The position numbers and the translations under genes are program-made. Below are positions 47,299-56,833 of a stretch of DNA of 64,000 bases, piece after piece (within the stretch, counting starts at the first letter, position 1; the number at the start of each line of letters is the position of its first letter). The notes under the pieces were generated by a model that was not told the origin of the DNA, ran no database searches, and saw nothing but the letters and a program-made list of their open reading frames with translations. The DNA is from Blattamonas nauphoetae (taxonomy: Eukaryota > Preaxostyla > Oxymonadida), in assembly GCA_033064195.1 (NCBI GenBank), contig JARBJD010000107.1, positions 156,326-220,325 of the forward strand, in the 5' to 3' direction.

Positions 47299-48675
47299 CT
47301 AATTTCCAAGGACCTTGGCAGATGAAGCTTTTTCACATTTCTTGTTTGATGATCCGAGTGCTGGCATCTTGAAGTGATAGTAGTTGCCATCAGCGCATGC
47401 AAGCTATTGAAAAAAGTAAGGGGATGTGAGGAGAGAGATAAATCCTGAGAACATAAATGAAAGAACAAACTTGGATGTAATTTGATTCTGATGAGAATGA
47501 AGCGATGTTCATTCTTTCGGTAATATTTTCCTTTTCGAGATAAATACACGCAACAGAAGTTTCGCTCTTTCTCTCTCCCTCAATGCAGAAGATGTGAACA
47601 GTCTTGGATGATGATGACACAACAAGTAATTGACCGTCATCGCTGAAACAGAGAGAATGAATTGTCGCAGTTTTTCCGACTTTGCTTCGCTTTACTTCTG
47701 TTATCATTTTTCGCGTATTTGTGTCCCAGATTCTGACAATTGTTCCATGAGCGGAAGCTGTTGCCAATTTGTCACCATCGCGATTGAAAGCAAGGGCTGT
47801 CACTGGATGGTCATGGGCCTCGATCACTTGGTAGCTACCGTATGTTTCCTCATCGTCACCGATGCCCGGAGCGCTGCTGCTTGGGTCATTCAATCGAGCA
47901 ATGCAAACACTGCCTCGGATTGGATCGCATGGATAGGCAAGGAGAGGACGTTGAGGGCAGAGAACTGCAATGCTGTGGCGGTTTGGATTGAGATCTGGAG
48001 CAGATTGTGGTGTTTGATCTGAAGATGATGTTAGATTATATGTTTATGAAAAGATCGAAAAAATGGCAAGGCAGACTGAAGAATATGTCCAGAGTGCAGA
48101 CTGGCTCAATTTTTTCGAGAGTATAAATGATGATAGATGCACGAAGAATGACAACAAGACTTGATGATGCAGGGAAGTATTTGATGGGTACAAGAGACGA
48201 AGAATGGATGAAGGTAATTGAAAGAAAAATGAGACTGTTGTTGGTTAAGCTTAACTCCCTGAATATCTTCATTGAAGCGAAGAAGACAGATGACTTGATC
48301 AATCTTTGTATTATATAGATAGAGAACACGCGGAGTAAAGTTCTCATCTTTGTCGTTGCATACAACAGCCAGAAGTGATGTGGAAAAGAACATTTCGCAG
48401 AGATGAATGGGATGTTCGATAACTTTGAGAGGGTGAAAATGGATAGAGAGAATGGATGGATAGCACAAGAAATAACAGACATCCACGGGTGCATTGATCA
48501 AAAGGGTTGGTTCTCCACAAAGAATAACCTGCTTTTGTCCCGACGATGAGACATCTAAAAATATGGTGTTGGAGAAATGTGAGAGCGAGCATGGCTAAAG
48601 GGAGTGAGAAGCATACGCATTAGTTTGATTGAAATTCAAAAAGGTGATATCTTTTTTCGGGTCGTTGACTTGCAT
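47299..48675 (-). CDS. ATG18: PROPPIN/ATG18 (WIPI) family seven-bladed WD protein
   Basis: Six exons (48675-48617, 48554-48481, 48422-48236, 48159-48077, 48018-47471, 47403-47299) give exactly 351 residues. All joins restore PROPPIN blades: DITFLNFNQTNA with CLIVGTKAGYSLWRTNPFDQ; IEHPIHLCEMFFSTSLLAVV; VLYLYNTKIDQVICLL; LVVILRASIIIYTLEKIEPV; HPVTALAFNRDGDKLATAS and HGTIVRIWDTNTRKMITEV; LACADGNYYHFKM. These proteins bind PI3P/PI(3,5)P2 through two sites around an L/FRRG motif and act in autophagy and endosome trafficking. Here the position reads VKRS, so the first Arg is Lys. Lipid binding may be altered. Introns are 58-76 nt. Confidence 0.9.
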
Positions 48676-48993
48676 GGGGATTATCTTTCAGGTCGAAGAA
48701 TGTGTTCAGATCATGCCCATAGAACAATTTGTGATGATTTCCTTCGTGAAACCACAATGTACTGCTCGATCTTGGTTGGTAGCGATTTCACACAACAAAA
48801 AAGGCTCCTTCAAGCAATTGAGTGTAAAAAATTTTGAGATTCAACTCTTGACATGCCAGTTTCGGTCTCTCATTTAATGATTGCCATTCTAGGAGAAAAT
48901 GATGATAAATTTTGGCATCAATCTCTTTAACGTTGTGGAAAAAACCGAATCTTCTCTTCCGAGGGCTGTTAAACCAATTTCCAAGGATCAAGA
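48676..48993. promoter_or_regulatory. 318-bp divergent spacer between PROPPIN and transcarboxylase
   Basis: The two genes are transcribed away from each other from this stretch, which must contain both promoters. It is moderately AT-rich, and no named box, repeat or RNA gene is visible. Confidence 0.5.
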
Positions 48994-51900
48994 ATGATGA
49001 TGTCGACTCATTATGGTCGTGATCCTCTCATGGCCACAACCACGACAGAGTGCCAGTACCTCTTCGAGGATATCGCATGCAAGGACTTCCTTGACTTTTC
49101 CTTCGGAGGAAAGAACTATCAGGAAACTGTCAAGCAAGATTCCGTGAAAAATGGACAACTCTGTGGAATTGTCGTTGCCCGCTGCAAAACCAATGTTTCT
49201 GCTTTTTTTATATCATTCATCGCTCTGTTCCCATTCTCCATTGTCAAATTTCATAGAATGTTGAATACATCCGCATTGACATGAACTTCAAATATTTTGG
49301 TGGCTCTCTCGGTTGCGCAGAAGGAGAGAAATTGACCCAGGCATTTGAGTATGCTGTTGCCAACCGTCTTCCGGTTGTGCTTTTCTCAAAGTCTGGTGGT
49401 GTTCGTATGCAAGAAGGTGCTGTTGCTCTCATGATGATGGCGAAGGTTTCAGTCGCTGTTTCTGGACTCAAAGCGGCCCGTCTTCCCTTCATCAATGTGT
49501 TCGAAGACCCAACCTATGGTGGAGTGAGCGCATCTTACGCCATGCAAGCCGATATCAGAATCGGTATCAAGGGAGCGCGTGTTGGATTCGCTGGTCCAAA
49601 TGTCATTATGAACACAATGTACAACCAAAGCCAATCAGCATATGATGAAGCTTGCCCAAAAGGTTTCCAAAGTGCCGAATTCCTCCATGAACATGGCCAG
49701 CTCGATACTCTTGTGTCATCCGAAGAAGAAGCCCTCAAAATTGCCATCACCCTCTTCGACCTGATCGTCAACTCTCTCCCATCAGACACTTCCAAAGAAG
49801 TTGCATCAGTTTTCACCAATGCCACCATCCCGGAGCTTGCGGAAGAAGAATCCCTCAAGAATTCCCGCGAGATCAAGATCCGTGACTACAACCGCGGCCG
49901 TCAACTCGATCGTATCCAAGCTCAGGATATCTGCACAACCGTCCTCGAAGGCTACACTGAACTGAGCGGTGATGGCCAGATCGGCACAGATCACTGCATC
50001 CACGGTGGTATCGCTCGCCTTCCCGTTTACGAGAGTGCCCAGGGTCTCACTCGTGGCCAAACTGTGATTGTTGTCGGAACATTCAAAGCTCACACTGACG
50101 GAGAATTTGCCGAGATGGGTTATGCCATGTCCACTCCACAGGGATACCGCACGGCCCTCCGTCTCATGAAGCTCGCTGAACATTTCCGCATCCCAGCTCT
50201 TGCCCTCATTGACACTGTCGGTGCCGAACCCTCATTCGCTGCCGAACGTGACGGTCAGAGCGAAGCTATCGCCACAAACCTCCTCGAAATGGCCAAGCTC
50301 AGAACCCCCCTCCTTTCCTGCGTCCTCGGCGAAGGTGGATCTGGAGGAGCCCTCGGCCTTGCGATGGGAAACAGTGTTGCCATGTTCTCGTCAGCGTGGT
50401 ACTCTGTGATCTCACCTGAAGGTGCTGCCTCCATTCTCGGTCGATACAAGGATGAGGCTCACAAGAAAGAACAACTTCCCAAAGATGCTGCTGAACTCGC
50501 CACTGCTCAACACATCTACGCCGACCAGTTGCTCAAGTCGGGTGTGATTGACGCCATCATTTGGGAAGACGAAGATCTCGACAAGCCAAGAGAGACCTTC
50601 CAAGCATTCCCCAACATCAAGAAGCGCTTCCTCAACTGGGTCTGGACCAAGCTGAAGGAGTTCTGCCCTCTCAGCGAAGACGATCTTGTCAAGCAGCGTT
50701 ACAACCGCTTCCGTGCCCTCGGACCCTTCGATCGCGTTCCTCGTGACACTCTCGACCTGTGGAAGAAGGAGATCGAAGAGAAGGAAGCAGCCACTGGAAA
50801 GCCAGCTGCTCGCGTTATCCCTGCCAAACCAGTCCCCCCACGCTTCGTCCACCAAGTTGTTGACTATGTGCTCAACGCCCCTGCCGCCTACTTCAAGACA
50901 AAGCAATCACTGAAGCTTCCTCCAGTTCCCACTCTCCCCACTACTGCGTCTGTCCAGATGAAGAAAGAACGCGAGGAATCTAAAGCCAAGTTCCTTGCTG
51001 AATACGAAACCAAAAAGAGTGCTGGCGGTGATCTCGCTGCTCTCGAGAAAGAACGCCTCAGCCGCATGAACGCCAAGGCTGTCCTCGACGAAGCTGGCCC
51101 AGAAGCCCTCAGCCAGTGGTTGATCGACAACAGCGCCAAGCGCGTTCTCGTCACCGACACTGCATTCCGTGATGCCCATCAATCTCTTCTTGCAACACGT
51201 CTGAGAACTGTTGATATGCTGAACTGCGCCGAAGAAGTGAGCAACGTCATGAACGACGCCTTCTCCCTCGAAATGTGGGGAGGAGCCACCTTCGACGTCG
51301 CTCTCCGCTTCCTCCACGAGGACCCATTCGAGCGTGTCCGTCTCCTCCGCAAGAAGATCCCCAACATCTGCTTCCAAATGCTCATCCGTGGCTCCAACGT
51401 GGTTGGCTACACAAACTACCCCGACAACGCTGTCGAGCGATTCTGCGAAGTGTCTGCCAAGGCTGGTATTGATATCTTCAGAATCTTCGATTGCTTCAAC
51501 GACTTGGGCAAGATGGAAGCATCCATCAACGCTGTCCGAAAAGCAGGCAAAGTCGCCGAGGTGTGCATCTGCTACACCAGCGACTTCCTCGACCCAGAAG
51601 AGAAGGTCTATACACTCGACTACTATGCTGACCTCGCCGTCAAGATCGAAGGCATGGGTGCCCACATTTTGGGTATCAAGGACATGGCTGGTCTGATGAA
51701 GCCACAGAATGCTGCTCCATTCATCGAAAAGCTCAGGTCAGTCACCAAACTTCCCATTCATTTCCACACTCACAACACTTCAGGTGCTGCTCTTGCTTCC
51801 TGCCTCGAAATGGCCCGTGCCGGATGTGAAATTGTCGATCTGGCCAACTCTGCTCTCGGAGACCTCACCTCGCAACCATCTCTCAACGCCTTCCTTGCCG

Positions 51901-53072
51901 CCACGGCCAACACCCCTCGCCCATCAACAATCCCATACAAGGCCGTCGAGCCTCTCGCCTCGTACCTCTCCGGTGTCCGTTCCCTCTACCAGCACCTCGA
52001 GGTCGGCCAACTCTCATCCACTGCCCGTGTGTATGACCATGAGATTCCTGGAGGACAATACTCCAACCTTCTCCAGCAATCCAAACAGCTCGGCATCTTC
52101 GACAAGTGGGACGAGGCTCTGGACTACTACAGAGACTGCAACAAGGCTCTCGGAAACGTCATCAAGGTCACCCCATCGTCAAAGGCTGTCGGTGACATGG
52201 CTCTCTTCCTCCTCAACAAGGGGGCAAGCATTCAGGATGTCCTCGACGGAAAGGTGACGTCTGGATGGCCTGAGAGTGTCCACAACATCCTCCGCGGTGA
52301 CATGGGATTCCCACACCATTGGAAACAGAAGACTGGCGACCAACTCCCTGGTCACGTCCACCGCCTGAGAGAAGTTGTCGGCATCACCGAGATCCGCGGC
52401 GAAACAGCCAAGAAACCCCCACTCGACTTCGAAAAGCTCGAGATCGATAGAGAAGCCGAATTTGGAGAGAAACTGAACGAGGAGGAGATTGTCTCATCAA
52501 TCATGTACCCAGCCATCTACCCAATCTACCGCAAGTTCATCGACAAGTTCGGAGACATGGCCATGTTTGTCCCAACTCGCCTCTTCCACTTCGGACTTGA
52601 ACCCGGCCAGACAATCACCATGAAAATTCCGTTCAACCGCATTGACGCAGATCTCAAGGAGTCACTTGGCCTCACGTCAGAGACCGGTCCATATGAAACC
52701 CTCGAGATCCAGCTCATCCGCATCTCGGCCCCTGATTTCTACAACACAGTCACCCTCACTGTGCGTGTGAACAAGCAGGTGTACCAGACCAAGGTTACGC
52801 TCAAGGCTGCTGATGCCATCGCAAATCTTGTCAAGGCTGACCCTGCCAACAAATGCCAAATCGGATCATCAATTCCCGGAACTGTCAGCGACATTAGCGT
52901 CACACCAGGAGCTAAAGTTCAACTTGGACAAAATCTCGCCAAGATCACCTCAATGAAGATGGAGGTTCATGTTCAGTCACCATTCGAAGGAGTTGTTGAG
53001 TCAATTGCCGTGAAGGATGGAATGAAGGTCGCAACCAACTCTCTATTGTTCAAACTCAAACCAACACAATAA
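48994..53072 (+). CDS. Biotin transcarboxylase fusion: AccD-AccA, 5S/pyruvate carboxyltransferase and biotinyl domain
   Basis: Exons 48994-49194 and 49257-53072 give 1,338 residues. Part 1 (residues about 20-480) is a fused bacterial-type acyl-CoA carboxyltransferase: an AccD-like half (YFGGSLGCAEGEKLTQAFEY, SKSGGVRMQEGAVALMMMAK) and an AccA-like half (ALIDTVGAEPSFAAERDGQS, GEGGSGGALGLAMGNSVAM). Part 2 (about 690-1,180) is the 5S/pyruvate-carboxylase carboxyltransferase: TDTAFRDAHQSLLATRLRT, WGGATFDVALRFLHEDPFER, the carboxylated Lys of GIKDMAGL and HTHNTSG. Part 3 is a biotinyl domain with the biotin-accepting Lys in TSMKMEV. No biotin carboxylase or ATP-grasp domain is present, so the enzyme should move CO2 between oxaloacetate/pyruvate and malonyl- or methylmalonyl-CoA without ATP. 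This architecture is known from Giardia and Entamoeba. High GC3 suggests strong expression. The SMKM in place of AMKM is a minor variant. Confidence 0.95.
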
Positions 53073-53453
53073 TTCTCATGCGATTTGCTGTCTTTCTTCC
53101 TTCTGAGAGCTTCTACATTAACCGTTCACTCGTCTACTTCTGTTCAGTTTTTGTTGGCTCTCCTTTTGTTCCAACCTTTACAATTGAGAAACTTTCGATC
53201 AGTCTCAATCCCATAATCGTGACCATTTGGGAGCTCGACGATCCAAAGATCCAAGGGTTTTTTCTTGAATAATGAATAAAAAACGACTCCTCGAAAAAAG
53301 ATGGTTAATATAAAAGAATATGCAATGTGCCTCTGAGAGGAAGACCAAACCACAGTCCCGACCATACTTTGTATTTTCTTGATCACTCCTTTTACTTCAT
53401 TTCACCCAATGTTCACGAAACTCTGGACTCAATCTGTTTCTCGGCTTAATCAT
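53073..53453. other. 3' flank of the transcarboxylase gene
   Basis: T-rich sequence following the TAA stop. It probably holds the 3' UTR and polyadenylation site (an AATAATGAATAAAA stretch lies near 53,268-53,281). No other gene is seen. It ends at the large palindrome. Confidence 0.5.
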
Positions 53454-53843
53454 ACCCCGTGCCCCCTCACCAAAATTTCCAAATTTGTCTGGTTTTTAAT
53501 ATTAAACACACTTTTGATGAAATTTTGTGATTTTGAGGGCGAAAAAAAGTTGCCCTTTTTGGCCCGATCCAGCCCATTATTTGTTTCAACACTTCACAAA
53601 GATCCTTTTTTCTATGTTACTTTTGAGAATTCATCAATAGTCTTCACAGCCCCCCCTGCTCTTGAGCGGGGGGCTGTGAAGACTATCCGACAATATGAAA
53701 AAGTGTCTGGAAAAAGGATCGGGTGAAGTGTAGATAAATCCAAAACTCCAAAACCCGGTCTCAAATCGAGAAAAAATTGTAAAAACATCGTGAAGTGATA
53801 TTAAACAAAGCTCCTGTTAAAATATTGGAGGGGGGCACGGGGT
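53454..53843. repeat. 390-bp imperfect palindrome with near-perfect centre
   Basis: The centre is a 19-bp perfect inverted repeat (53637-53655 with 53668-53686, ATAGTCTTCACAGCCCCCC). Its 12-nt loop is itself mostly paired (GCTC TT GAGC). The arms continue outward with gaps: ACACTTCAC and GATCCTTTTT words pair on both sides. The outermost match is ACCCCGTGCCCCCT at 53454-53467 with 53829-53843 reversed. The whole can fold back on itself, like a foldback transposon, a MITE or the end of a DNA element. It marks the boundary between host genes and the virus-like element. Confidence 0.8.
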
Positions 53844-53999
53844 CGGATTCGTAGTGATATAGGCGAATGTGGAACCCCTACACCTTAGACGATACTACTC
53901 TTGGGAGAATCCAAATAAATCAGTTAGATTCTCAATACTGATTGACTGACAGAAACAAAGTTGATTTATTTTTTATTTCTATTTTTTAATTAGTAATAA

Positions 54000-54170
54000 A
54001 TGGGAACATCTTTAACTCCAACTCAACTACTAGAAATTTTGGAAAATGAACATTTGATTCTGAAATCACCACCGACTCTTAATCGACAAGGAACAACCTA
54101 TCTGGTATCCAGCACTTTCGAATACGTGCACGAAGATAAACCAGATGAGATTTATCGAGTGTACGTTTAG
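54000..54170 (+). CDS. Short frame of the element's repeat-domain family
   Basis: A short frame of 56 codons begins in a TAAATG context after a T-rich leader. The segment LLEILENEHLILKS resembles the helix-strand that opens each repeat of the neighbouring genes at 54216 and 56395, so it belongs to the same family. It is treated as part of a virus-like fossil. Confidence 0.35.
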   Translation: MGTSLTPTQLLEILENEHLILKSPPTLNRQGTTYLVSSTFEYVHEDKPDEIYRVYV

Positions 54171-54215
54171 AACTTCGTCAGAGGATCAAGACCACACAAA
54201 AATCCCCGTAAATAC

Positions 54216-54737
54216 ATGTCAGCAGCAAACTGGTGCACAAAGGAAAAGCTCATTGAATCTATGAAAAATGAAAATTGTGAACTGATCTCCGAATATACTT
54301 GTTCGAGTGGATCAGTCACATATCGACATGAAGGAATTGAATGGAAGGTTATTCCATCGAAATGGATGAAAGGAGAACGAAGTCACCTCGGCAAACGAAA
54401 ACGATATACACAATCGTTTGTTGAAAATGAATTGAAAAAAGAGAATTGTGAATTGGTTGGAACGTACACAAAGGTACTTGCACCTTTCAAGTATCGTAGT
54501 TTGGAAACAGGAAAAGAATATTTTGTTCGATTGGACAATTGGTTGTACTTTGGAGACCGACCTCACAAACAAAAGTACCACGAAAGGTCAAAAAAGTTGT
54601 TATTTTTGTCAAATTTCAAAAAAGCAAAAACCTTGATTTTGGCGGAAGCTGGTGTATTTTTTCAAGGTTCCGAAGGTTGCGACCCTTCTCATCGGTCCCT
54701 TTTAGACCGGCATCGGAACTCATTTTTATCGGTTTGA
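54216..54737 (+). CDS. Repeat-domain protein of the virus-like element (copy 1)
   Basis: The first 130 residues contain two tandem repeats of about 55 residues: ENCELISEYTCSSGSVTYRH with EGIEWKVIPSKWMKGERSH, then YTQSFVENELKKENCELVGT with LDNWLYFGDRPHKQKY. The alternation of a strand, a W and a G.RPH end recalls the treble-clef-like repeat modules found around endonucleases in large viruses and phages; this resemblance is inferred by eye. The downstream part enters unrelated sequence that includes a SINE-like insertion. A closely related gene lies at 56395. Function is unknown. Confidence 0.5.
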   Translation: MSAANWCTKEKLIESMKNENCELISEYTCSSGSVTYRHEGIEWKVIPSKWMKGERSHLGKRKRYTQSFVENELKKENCELVGTYTKVLAPFKYRSLETGKEYFVRLDNWLYFGDRPHKQKYHERSKKLLFLSNFKKAKTLILAEAGVFFQGSEGCDPSHRSLLDRHRNSFLSV

Positions 54738-54893
54738 GATCCGGAGACGTACGTTGGTCTTGCCAAGGGCCTAGACCATGCCAAAGGGCAGTTATATGTG
54801 AAATTAAATGCTTCCGCCAGGAATTGAACCTAGGACCTTCAGCTTAGTAGTAGTAGTGCGTGCACTCACCATTACCACTAGACTATCCGGTCC
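54650..54893 (-). repeat. tRNA-derived SINE-like element, minus strand
   Basis: Read on the minus strand from about 54893, the head has an RNA polymerase III A box (TAGTCTAGTGGTAATGG) and B box (GGTTCAATTCC) at tRNA-like spacing. Between them lies an expanded anticodon region with an ACT-triplet run. The first 70-85 nt recall tRNA-Glu/Asp, but the acceptor stem does not pair, so it is not a working tRNA. About 150 nt of unrelated body follow. It sits inside the virus-like element and is younger than it. Confidence 0.6.
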
Positions 54894-55000
54894 TGAAATT
54901 ATCCCGGAAAATCAGAAACTTTATACCCGAAAAAAAGACACTATAGCAGATTTAAAATTTGAAAACTTTGTCAAGAAATTCAATATATAGCAAAAACGCT

Positions 55001-55219
55001 CCCGTGAAAAAGTCATGCTTTTTAACGAGGGTAACAAGTGGCCAAGAATTAAGATCTAGCAGATCGCTCCCGTGAAATAGTCATGCTTTTTAACGGGGGT
55101 AAAAAGTTAAAAAGGAAAATCTACCATATTTTGAAAAAATCGCTGACGAGAAAAAGTCGTGCTTTTTAACGAGGGTAAAAAAATCGTTCCCGTGATAAAG
55201 TCATGCTTTTTAACGAGGG
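55001..55219 (+). repeat. Four spaced hairpin repeats
   Basis: Units at 55001-55031, 55069-55099, about 55143-55175 and 55189-55219 share CCCGTGAAAAAGTCATGCTT followed by TTTAACGAGGG. Each folds as a hairpin: AAAAAG pairs CTTTTT around the 5-nt loop TCATG, and CCC pairs GGG outside. Spacers differ in sequence and length (about 15-45 nt), so the hairpins rather than the spacers are conserved. Confidence 0.7.
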
Positions 55220-55300
55220 GAGATAGGTAGACGATAAAAGGAATATATAGCAGATCTGAACATTCGAGATATAAAGCACAGGTCGAAACTAACATTTTCA

Positions 55301-55520
55301 GGAGCTAGTAGCTCAGTGGGTATGTTCCATGTCCACCCGTTTCTAGGGGGTGGTTCGATTCAGGCGAGGGGCAATCTTAATTTCAAAAAAAAATGAAAAA
55401 GTTTCAAAATGCCAAAACAATTTCAAAAATTTAAAAAAAAATCAAAAATTCAAAAAAAATTTCTAAAAAAAAATACTTAGGAAAATTTCAAAAAATTCAA
55501 AAATTCAAAAATTCAAAATT
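55301..55520 (+). repeat. Second tRNA-derived SINE-like element with A-rich tail
   Basis: The head (55301-55373) has a perfect A box TAGCTCAGTGGGTA and a B box GGTTCGATTCAGG. A 6-bp stem CCACCC/GGGTGG occupies the anticodon-arm position. The acceptor arm does not close and the D arm is disturbed, so it is a tRNA-derived retroposon rather than a tRNA gene. It is followed by about 140 bp of A-rich sequence built of AAAATTTC and AAATTC words. It is a different family from the element at 54650-54893. Confidence 0.6.
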
Positions 55521-55543
55521 TCCAAAAAAGTTGAAGTATGAAA

Positions 55544-55808
55544 CCTCGACGTAATTTCCCTTGATACTCAGGCAAAATGGTGCCCTCGTGGCTAATGCGT
55601 AGAACGAATTGAAGGTTGGATTGGAGCGGGACGAGCTGGGAGGCTGTCCCCGGGGGTTCACTGTGAGCATCACTTCAATGTGACCGTAAATCATGCCCCC
55701 CCAAGACCTTAGCCCTTCAAGGAATTCGCCAGCAGTAGTCGTTGAGTAGGATCATGATAGAGTGATCCCCAAAGGAGTATCGTGTTGTCCTACGGTACAA
55801 TCATACAA
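55544..55808 (+). repeat. Structured repeat, copy 1 (putative RNA)
   Basis: Shares with copies 2 and 3 the conserved blocks GCGTAGAACGAATTGAAGG, TGACCGTAAATCATGCCC and CCCCAAAGGAGTATCG. Between blocks lie helices that differ in sequence but pair: helix 1 at 55628-55636 with 55643-55650 (one bulge), helix 2 at 55670-55673 with 55680-55683, helix 3 GGATCA with TGATCC at 55749-55768. Copies 1 and 2 also share the trailer TCCTACGGTACAATCATACAAA-like end. No frame is conserved across copies. Function is unknown. Confidence 0.7.
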
Positions 55809-55883
55809 AAACTTGATAAAGGAAATGATGAACGATGAAGGCTTGAATGATTGAATGATTGAATTTCAAGTTGAAAAATGATA

Positions 55884-56194
55884 CCTCGACGTAATTTCCC
55901 TTGATGCTCAGGCTAAATGGTGCTCTCGTGACGAATGCGTAGAACGAATTGAAGGTTGAATTGGAGACGGTGGATTTCTAGGAATCCGCCCCGGGGTTCA
56001 TGTTGGCTTCAGATTCTCGATAGAGAGTTTGACCGTAAATCATGCCCACCCAAGACTTAACCCTTCAAGGAATTCGCCAGCAGTAGTCATTGAGTAGGAT
56101 CATGATAGATTGATCCCCAAAGGAGTATCGGGTTGTCTCAGATAGAGACTTCGAACCCTCACAGGGTGAGAGTCCTACGGTACAATCATACAAA
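55884..56194 (+). repeat. Structured repeat, copy 2 (putative RNA)
   Basis: Same block order as copy 1. Helix 1 is GGTGGATT with AATCCGCC (55969-55990), helix 2 ATTCTC GATA GAGAGT (56013-56028), helix 3 GGATCA with TGATCC (56097-56116). It has an extra terminal module with ACCCT CAC AGGGT and TCTC AGATA GAGA hairpins before the shared trailer. It lies about 200 bp upstream of the plus-strand gene at 56395. Confidence 0.7.
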
Positions 56195-56394
56195 CTTGAA
56201 TGAATGATTGAATGATTGAAAAATGAAAGAACGAACGATGAATTGAATGAATGAAAAAATGAAACACGGAAGAAAGAAACAAAAAAGAAAGAAGCAAGAT
56301 GAAAGCTAGCACAACATGGAACAATACATACAAAACTCAACACACCTCACTTCACATTTCATTTTTATTTTTTTGATTTTTTAATTTGTATTAA

Positions 56395-56742
56395 ATGACA
56401 ACAGTGAATACTACATATGTCTCGCTAAAGACTTCGAACCCTCCAAAGGGGAGCGAAAAACGTCGAACAGAATCCAAGCAAGCTTTGATTCAGTCAATGA
56501 AAGAAGAGAACTGTGAACTTGTCTCAGAGTATGTCAGACATAATATCCCAGTCATCTATGTTCATGAAGGTGTTGAGTGGAGGATTAAGCCAAAGTTGTG
56601 GAATCAAGGAAACAGACCACACATGTCACAACGTCGACACTACACTCAATCGTTTGTGGAAAATGAACTGAGGAAGTACAACTGTGAGCTCGTTGGTGAG
56701 TACAAGCAGGTTCCTTTTCTTTCAGAGAAGAATTTGGGATGA
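56395..56742 (+). CDS. Repeat-domain protein of the virus-like element (copy 2)
   Basis: 115 codons from an ATG in a TAAATG context after a T-rich leader. It carries the same repeat as the gene at 54216: ENCELVSEYVRHNIPVIYVH, EGVEWRIKPKLWNQGNRPH, YTQSFVENELRKYNCELVGE. The block YTQSFVENEL is identical in both genes. Function is unknown; a nucleic-acid-binding module is a guess from the resemblance to endonuclease-associated repeats. Confidence 0.55.
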   Translation: MTTVNTTYVSLKTSNPPKGSEKRRTESKQALIQSMKEENCELVSEYVRHNIPVIYVHEGVEWRIKPKLWNQGNRPHMSQRRHYTQSFVENELRKYNCELVGEYKQVPFLSEKNLG

Positions 56743-56833
56743 TTTGGGTGTTCACACAACTAACGCTGATTTTTTTTATTTGAATTTTTTATTTTGCATT
56801 TGAAGAGTAGGTCCAGTTAGTGCAAGTGCGAGA

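Noticed and set aside
55301-55373. Possible functional tRNA gene with good A and B boxes.
   Set aside because: The acceptor arm does not pair and the D arm is irregular. An A-rich tail follows, so it is a tRNA-derived retroposon.
56110-56190. The terminal module of structured repeat copy 2 looked like the P7/P8 region of a group I intron (GACT...AGTC around a hairpin).
   Set aside because: The module is missing from the other copies and no P/Q/R/S core set could be assembled. It is better read as an extra hairpin.
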